This document shows, piece by piece, positions 57,309 through 64,000 of a DNA stretch of 64,000 bases. The position numbers and the translations under genes are program-made. Position 1 is the stretch's first letter, and each line of letters begins with the position of its first letter. The notes beneath the pieces are model-generated. The model had not been told where the DNA came from. It made no database searches and saw only the letters and a program-made list of their open reading frames with translations. This stretch comes from Bathymodiolus brooksi (taxonomy: Eukaryota; Mollusca; Bivalvia; Mytilida; Modiolidae), in the NCBI GenBank assembly GCA_963680875.1, contig OY804588.1:63750397-63814396 (forward strand). The letters run 5' to 3'.

Positions 57309-58258
57309 CTAAAATAAAAAAGGCCCCATTTATTCCATGTTAATAAAAAAAAAATCTTAAGTTTTTTTCAATAAAATTACATTGACTATTTGTACATTAT
57401 TTAAAAGTGTTAGAGAAAAGCGAAGGGACAATCAAGAATGAACAATCTAGAGACACGGGAAACATTGGACACAGGACACGGAACGGAAGCAAACGAAAGA
57501 AGAAGAACAAAATGTGATATAGATTACATGTCATTGAAATAAACATCAACATCTATGATATCATTATTAATACGTCCCAGAGCATAAAGTCATGAATTAT
57601 ATAATGTTGAGAAAATTATTTTCCTTGAAATGCATGACTACTACGCCAGGGTGAATATATTTACTCTTTCTTATTCTCTGTTCACTTAATAAATTGAAAA
57701 ATCAAAAATACCACACTGTCAGAACAATTCCAAAATCAAATATCTTAAATGACTTAGAACAGCTTTTAGAGGTTACACAAGTAAGTAAACATTCCATTGG
57801 ATTCAAGTGACGAAATAGAGGTTGCATTGTATGTTTTTATAAGACTATTATCTTTACTGTACACAGATGACAATATTATATTCTGATTCTGCTACTGAAT
57901 TATACTGCTCATTTGTTATTCCATAATGTTGTATCGAGTACACCTCACCTGAGCGGGATTCGAAGACATTCGTTTTTCTAGAATACTGCTCACTTGTTAT
58001 TAAACAGCAATCACTCAATCAAAGAATGAAATTGATAATAAATAAATGTTATATGCTTTTCCAATATCTGCCACACGTTTTTACTTTTTAATTTATTTTT
58101 GCTCTCGTGCTAAAAGCAGGGCAGATGTGAAAAACTGCATGTGTTAATCTATAATAATTTGAATAGAAATCGCGTATGCGATTTTATTATCATCAATAAG
58201 ACTTTTACACTTACTTAAGCAAGTTGGAAATATGCATGATTAAGTATAAAACAATTAC
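57309..58258. other. Intron of the fibrinogen-like gene
   Basis: AT-rich. A SINE fragment on the minus strand lies at about 57930-57975 (TTCGAATCCCGCTCAGGTGA, GTGTACTCGATACAAC). Nothing else supported. Confidence 0.45.
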
Positions 58259-58356
58259 CTCGACAAGTCGTGGTTGGTGGATCTAGGTTTTTACAATTGC
58301 AGTGTTCCGACAGGTGGTCAATTATTTTGCCCGCAACTTGTCCGAAATTTTCACAT
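58259..58356 (-). pseudogene. FREP exon 2, duplicate copy with frame loss
   Basis: Acceptor TTTTCAG and donor CGAG/GTAATT match those of 58819-58727. The end reads VAGKIIDHLSEHCNCKNLDP, but a one-base loss puts the beginning (DVKIS) out of frame. Its length of 98 bp is not compatible with the symmetric phase of its sister exon (93 bp), so inclusion would shift the frame of all fibrinogen exons. Confidence 0.72.
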
Positions 58357-58726
58357 CTGAAAATAATATATAAATAGATTAGAAAAAAAGCCTTCATTTC
58401 AGCACGAAGCAAAAAAGTATCAAATTGATCATTAAATCAATAGGTAAAATGATGTGTCTGAAGTCAAACGACTTTTTGTTTTGCTTTTCTGTTTTTAAAG
58501 CTCTTCCACACTTTCCAGAGGGCACTATGGATCTTGCTTCCCTCACACTTGCAGTTCCCTTCAAAATCCTTACCTCCACATTTTCATCTACTCCTACGCC
58601 TCCGAATACTGTTCATCTGTATTAAACAACAATCAAACAATCAAACAATGTAATAAATAGTAAATGGATAAAAGGAACCACCAGTTGAAATATGCATGCT
58701 TAAATACAAAATAATTAAAAATGTAC

Positions 58727-58819
58727 CTCGTCTAGTTGCGTTCGGTTCGTTTCTGTGAATGCAGCAATCAGACATAAGGTGAATTAATTTGCTGGCAGCT
58801 CGTTCGGAAATTTTTACAT
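58727..58819 (-). pseudogene. FREP exon 2 (in-frame copy)
   Basis: Acceptor TTATTTTCAG, donor CGAG/GTACAT. Encodes DVKISERAASKLIHLMSDCC then IHRNEPNATRR, a short linker between signal peptide and fibrinogen domain, with a Cys pair that could link subunits. It is phase 1 at both ends, so it can be skipped or repeated without changing frame. Confidence 0.72.
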
Positions 58820-59415
58820 CTGAAAATAAGATGTGAAAATTGAACGATCTTTAATTATCCACCAATCAAACTGAAAGTATATAATTATCAATGAAGGATA
58901 ATAGGATCGACACACGTAAGTTACTGTTAACATCTGATTGTATGAATATGGACACGAACAAGTTAAATTAAGGAAAAAGAGATGAAATGATAAAGCCGAT
59001 TTATTGAACAGAAATAATGTAAACGGAAAGTTGAAAAGGGAGGGTGGTGGTTATTCCGTGCCAGGAGCCAGGACCTGGATTTCTAACGTCATATGTCGTG
59101 GTCTTTTTTTTGTGAGAGATGATTGTTAGTTTTGTTGATATTGGTGGAATTGATGAGCATAACTGTTTGAACGTTCTTTTCATGTAATGATTATATACGT
59201 TTACACTTTGATTTTACGAATATTTACTGATTTGCATACTTGTCTTCAGGGGAGCGAATCCATTGTTTTAGCGGGAAAAGATACAATGACGCCTGTTTTA
59301 AGGATCGCAAGTCCCTACAGAGGATTGGACACATATGCGCACATACACAAATATTTAGGAGAGCGGGTTGTTTGATTGTGGCTTGTGGAGATGTATAAAT
59401 CTAAGCACGAGATAA
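58820..59415. other. Intron 1, part
   Basis: No supported gene. On + a splice-like TTGTCTTCAG at about 59248 precedes an open stretch to TGA at 59375 (GSESIVLAGKDTMTPVLRIA). It is unassigned and lies antisense inside the intron. Confidence 0.3.
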
Positions 59416-61812
59416 GGCGATCGTTTCACTAAGGATCGTAAACGTTGATGCAAGTGTATTCTTTTAAAGAGTTACGACCGTTTCACTAATAGATAGGATT
59501 TACGACTTACGATAACAAGTGATCGCAAAGTTAAGAGTGATTGTAGGTACTCGTAAGTAACCCTATCTGCACGTAGCAAAAATCAGCGCGTTGTTTGTAG
59601 CTCTTTTTCAGGAATAGAGACATGTTAGAGAAGACGCGTCGGATTTTTTGCGATAAACTCAACCCACTTTTATTTACTACCACCGTGCAACAAATAAATA
59701 GAACATTCATCAAATCATTATTTGAACCTAGTTCTTCAATTCATTAATAGATTAATGCACTACTTGCAGAATTATTGTATGTGAAGTGTTTGATCAATTA
59801 CAACTCTCTAAAAAGTGCCAAACATTTCATAGCAGAGGGGGAAGAGAGCTGGGATGTTCATGCTTGATAGAAAACCTTTTTTTTTTCACACATCAGGTAG
59901 ATCAATTTATTTTTGATACATATATGAGGCAAAAACAATTTTTCAAAGATTTGCCTACAAAATTCAAGCAGATATTTATCAAAAGACGCCTTGTAGAGCT
60001 CAAATTTTACAATAAGAGATGATAAGTCTACATACATTAATCAGAACAATAAGAACATGTATTTACCCCCAATATCGTGTGTTACTTGGAAGCAAATTTT
60101 CTAAGTTTAATGAGCTTTTCTGTAACTGTAAAGAGACTGTTTTATGTTCTAGGCACAGTTCATACTTTGTTTTACTTGGTAGTGTTCATATACCAGCAGT
60201 TTTATGTTATGTTTGAGTTTCAACATGTTCAAGCATCTTGAATGTTTATGTTCCTTCTTGTTTTTTCATACAAAAGTTTATTTGCATAGAGTTTGTCTTT
60301 ATGATCCAATAGAGTTGAATAAACTTAAATTTATAATTGCTACTATATTAATCTCAAGCATCAAACATTGTTATTTTCCTTAAATAAAGTTCTTCTTTTC
60401 CAATGCAGTCTTCTAGATCTACACTACATACAATTCTTGAAGATTCTCCCGATCGTTTTTTGATTGAATGTATGTTTTTGAACACAATTTTTGTTGTTGA
60501 TGTTTTCAGACTTATATTTTTTTTTCACATAGAGCAAAGAAAATATTTTTTTTTATACTAACTTGGATATAAATTAAATTCTTAAAAATGATACCAGACC
60601 CCCCCCCCTCCCCCCCACCCCCAGTTATAAAATGGTTAGTGCCTTATGTGATAGTAACCTCTCTATAATTCATTTGAAGGAAAGATGTTTCTGAATGCGA
60701 ACATTAGGCCTGGTCAATTGAAGCGAGCAATAAATATTAGATGCAGGCTACAATTTATATATTTTGAGAGCGGTATAAGATAATGGAAACAGGTCCGTGT
60801 TATTGCTTTCTTTTTCGTCAGCGTTTGCTTAATATCAACATATTTTATTTGCGTGGGATATCTAGAAGGAATATTTTCAGGAACGATACCGGGTACTAAC
60901 AATGATTCAAAAATAAGGTTAAGCATAAACAGAATATGAATGTATTGTGTCAAATCCATGGTAACACTTTTGAATTTTCTCTTTACATATAGCATTTACT
61001 TTATCAAATCATTATTCAAGAAAAAAACGTTTGGTAACATTTTACGCTTAACAAATACATTTTTCCTAATAACTTTGATTTATTTATTAAGAATTAGTTG
61101 GATATTAAATGTGAAGAAATTTTTTTAATTATCAAGGGATGAAATGAAAACAAACCAATAGGTATAACTTATATTGCCAGAAATAATAAATTCAATAAAA
61201 ATATACATGTATATATCAATCAATATCAATAAGTTTCACAAATCATATCAATATTATAACAATAACAAATATTTTTGGCAACAAAGTCCGCCTATTCAGT
61301 GTTTCCTCATTTAAGCATATGTATAAACAACAATTGAGAGGTGGGAGGTGTATTTTTTAAACAAATTCCAGCTAAATTTTCAATATAAATACCAACAGCC
61401 AAATAGTCCATGTAATATAACCACCTTTAGCAAAGAAATTTACATATATATAACCACGGAAAAGAAAACTGACTAATTATTGAGCAGACTTCTCAAGTAG
61501 AACCACCCTAAGCAAAACCGAATCAAACTGGTGTGCCAAATCAAGTAGAAAATAGAAATTCCACTGTCTTGTTAATTATATAATTAAAAAAATTTAATCA
61601 ACCCAATGTGAACTTTAATGTAATCAGTTTCCGAGATATATACTATAAACGATACGATATCTGTTTTACCTCCGTTATAGGAGATGTTACTTGTCGCAAG
61701 TCGTGAGTCGTAACTCTTACGATTAAGACTAGTTTAGTATACGTGCACGTAAGGAAATCGTAAGAGTGATCATAGACTTACGATTTACGATCTCTTTATT
61801 GAAACGGTCGCC
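59416..61812. mobile_element. Probable 2.4-kb TIR element in FREP intron 1
   Basis: The left end GGCGATCGTTTCACTAAGGA and the right end (complement GGCGACCGTTTCAATAAAGA) are inverted repeats. Subterminal CGTAA/TTACG words cluster at both ends (59440-59560 and 61690-61795). An internal second copy of the end (GACCGTTTCACTAATAGAT) lies at about 59475. No target duplication is clear and no transposase was recognised. The interior is AT-rich with short poly-C/CT runs near 60600. Superfamily not determined. Confidence 0.55.
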
Positions 61813-62168
61813 AGGAACGGATCGTAACACATGAGAAGATGAAATGATCCGTACACTGCAGATTGGTTTGGTTCGTAAAGATAAATGGGTTCGTACACCA
61901 CGGGTCTTTAAAAACGATGGACGGGTTCGGACGTGTTCACACACCGCATTTCTGTCGAAACGGGAAATGAAGCGAGATAAAGCAATGCGTTGATCTAGAA
62001 AATAATAATATATAGAACGTGATGAAAGAAATATACAATACACATGAATGGTTAATAAATCTGGTATTTGGCATAGGGTGATACAACTGATAATATTCCT
62101 TTCTTTTAACCAATTAACATGTGTCGTTACTGTTGATTTATTATTATATAAAATTATTTCTTACATAC

Positions 62169-62244
62169 CATTTGGACAGGACAAGGCAGTGATCAAAACT
62201 GGAAACGCTATCATCCAAGTGACCCACATTGTATGGGACTCCAT
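62169..62244 (-). pseudogene. FREP exon 1: signal peptide
   Basis: ATG at 62244 opens MESHTMWVTWMIAFPVLITA then LSCPN, a clear signal peptide (hydrophobic core, small residues before a likely cut near LSC), ending at donor AATG/GTATGT. The phase fits exon 2 at 58819. A second ATG (62229) would also work. Confidence 0.75.
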
Positions 62245-62485
62245 TCCTAAGTTCAGAAGTAACCGTTCTTTGTTGATGTCTACATATGATTTTATATACA
62301 CCTGTTACAAGATCACATTTCATTGATCATTGTTATAATTATGTTTTTGCATGTCAAAATAAAAAAAAGTAAAATTTATCAAGAATTTGCCAACTTTTGC
62401 GAAATTAGTTTATTTATTTGTTTTATTTTTTTAGTTATTATATTTTTTTTGCCTGGGGGGGTCGGGGGTCGAGGGAGGGGGCCGT

Positions 62486-62575
62486 CCATGGTCGTATGGT
62501 TGTTGGATTTCCACTAGCTATGCAATTCGTGCTTATCACCTCTGAGTTGTGAGATCGAACCCCACTCATTTAAAG
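62486..62575 (+). repeat. SINE head fragment, second group
   Basis: GTCCATGGTCGTATGGTTGT, ATTTCCACTAGCTATGCAAT and GTTGTGAGATCGAACCCC match the head of the copies at 52191 and 52981. It is truncated into a T-run. Confidence 0.7.
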
Positions 62576-62599
62576 TAAAATAATCTTTTTTTTTTTTTT

Positions 62600-63477
62600 A
62601 TTAATGTGAGGTATATCACCTCAACCGCCTCTAGCATTTCATCCACTAAACCTCTAACGTATGTTCCAATTTCTTTCTTCTTGTCTGAAATTAGAAGATT
62701 ATATAGCACAGTAATGAGCGAGTCGGTACTCTTCACTGTAAATATTGAACCAAAAGTTCTCCTTAATATTAATCAATAAATTTCTCTGACGTCACTCTAT
62801 TGTTCGGAGAGTGGATTATCTTTAAGAATCTACAGTTTATTCTTTATTCTTTTGTTTTTGCGCAAATGAACTTGAACCTTTTACAATTTTAAGCTTAATA
62901 ACATATTTTTAAAATTTTGTAACTGTTTGACTTTTTCAAGTCTGCTTTAAGTTTCAATTATGTAAACAAAGCGAGATAGCTCTAAAGTTTTTAGCTGTCT
63001 TGTAAAATATTTATACATACAATATAATCAATATTTACAATAAAAGTGAATTTTCGGTACAATATCCGTATTCACCAATATGATACAATAATAATAGTTT
63101 ACCCTTATCTGTGTTAATATTGTTGGTTCCCATCTACTTGTTTTTATATTTGAGAATAATTAATATTGAATTTAATTTAGGGAAATTTGACGTATCACAA
63201 TAATTCTGTATTGGATTTTTTAAACAAAGACCACTAATTTTTTAGAGTTATCTCGCTTTGCTTACATTTTTCAAACTGACAGTAGAAATCCCGTCAATTT
63301 ATTTTGTTATCAGTCATATTTCTATTTGTTTAGGTATAACAGGATTATTATATTTATTACTATTTTTCTAAGAGTTTTATTTTTTATTTTTCAAGGTATA
63401 ATATTGGTAGACATATTCTGCAAACTTGTGTAAGCTATATGTGAAAAAAAAAAGTTTTATCTTATAATATAAATTGA
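62600..63477. other. AT-rich intergenic sequence
   Basis: No gene or repeat recognised. Confidence 0.4.
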
Positions 63478-63550
63478 TAATCTCCGGTTGCTTCCTGACT
63501 GCCAAGATATGACTGAAATATTGCTGAAAGTGGTGTTAAGCACCATAAAA
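63478..63550 (+). repeat. SINE 3' tail fragment, second group
   Basis: AATCTCCGGTTGCTTCCTGA, CAAGATATGACTGAAATATT and AAGTGGTGTTAAGCACCATA. It abuts Sat2 monomers directly. Confidence 0.8.
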
Positions 63551-63836
63551 AGTATATATGACCGGCACAGAAGAATATATAGGACCGGCATATAAGAGTA
63601 TGTAGGACCGGCATATAAGAGTATGTAGGACCGGCATATAAGAGTATGTAGGACCGGCATATAAGAGTATGTAGGACCGGCATATAAGAGTATAAATGAC
63701 TGTCATATAATAAAATATAGGAGCGGCATATCAGAGTATGTAGCACCGGCATATAAGAGTATGTGGGACCGGCATATCAGAGAATAACGGACTGGCATAT
63801 AAGAGTATATAGGAGCAGCATATAAGAATATAAAAT
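63551..63836. repeat. Sat2 array, isolated block of about 12 monomers
   Basis: Same 23-bp monomer and orientation as at 39-50 kb, and more homogeneous: several consecutive monomers near 63590-63690 are identical (GGACCGGCATATAAGAGTAT with GTA). Confidence 0.95.
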
Positions 63837-64000
63837 AATTAAAAAAGATGATATAAAAAAACTTGTAACCGAAATTATGGGAAAACTGATGACAGAAATG
63901 TAGTACGAAATAAAAGACGAAATTGTAAAAGAAGTAAAAAAGGAAAATGAAAAAATCAGAAAAGAAATGAAAATTGAGAACGAAAAATTAAAAGTAGATT
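63837..64000 (+). pseudogene. Start of a coiled-coil coding stretch, cut by window end
   Basis: The + frame reads KIIKKDDIKKLVTEIMGKLM, TEM, stop (TAG 63901-63903), YEIKDEIVKEVKKENEKIRK, EMKIENEKLKVD, then runs off the window. The heptad pattern (I/L/V at a and d) is strong on both sides of the stop. It resembles the coiled coil of LINE ORF1 proteins but could be another gene. No start codon is identified. Confidence 0.5.

Noticed and set aside
59249..59375. Plus-strand exon (GSESIVLAGKDTMTPVLRIA)
   Set aside because: It has an acceptor-like start and an open frame but no partner exon or recognised domain, and lies antisense within an intron. Left unassigned.

Overview
The window is nuclear DNA of an animal, most likely a bivalve mollusc. 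The evidence is spliced genes with GT-AG introns, a fibrinogen-related (FREP-type) lectin gene, several tRNA-derived SINEs whose 3' tail looks like the one common in mollusc genomes, short copies of a CAAAGGGAGATAATT motif that I associate with molluscs, and AT-rich spacer. The species is not determinable from sequence alone. Most of the window is repetitive, and most long open frames here are by-products of satellite DNA.

Layout. 1-18519 is one uninterrupted satellite of 58-bp monomers with higher-order structure, including two adjacent 1909-bp blocks that look essentially identical. 18520-20340 holds two inverted SINE copies, one with a perfect 14-bp target-site duplication. 20343-21716 is a broken Ty3/gypsy-type integrase gene. 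22270-23240 is the 3' end of a LINE on the + strand. 24085-27291 is a decayed LINE ORF2 on the - strand (2A-like peptide, endonuclease remnant, reverse transcriptase, C-terminal zinc-knuckle region), and an intact LINE ORF1 lies at 29773-30624. The 2.5 kb between them carries two small TIR elements with 5-bp target duplications. 30928-31661 fits a three-exon gene for a small tail-anchored protein (+). 31954-33083 is a frameshifted coiled-coil gene that looks transposon-derived (-). 33595-35005 has candidate exons of a membrane protein (-).

38487-47238 is a second satellite (23-bp monomer). It is interrupted by four insertions of three mobile element types, two SINE copies and large palindromes, and smaller outliers lie at 49869-50062 and 63551-63836. 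The largest insertion (47239-49868) and a smaller one (39690-40205) each carry the start of what looks like a Crypton/DUF3504-type tyrosine-recombinase gene.

52630-62244 is the best host gene: a secreted fibrinogen-domain protein on the - strand, with signal-peptide exon, duplicated exon 2 and four fibrinogen exons. It has two in-frame stops and at least one frameshift, so I call it a pseudogene. Its introns contain SINEs, a 66-bp tandem repeat, a 183-bp (AATC)n microsatellite, a minisatellite grown around an exon-intron junction, and a probable 2.4-kb TIR element. The window ends in the start of a coiled-coil coding stretch.

No rRNA, functional tRNA gene, CRISPR array or operon was seen. 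The genes do not form a pathway. The common theme is mobile elements landing in, and being amplified with, satellite arrays.
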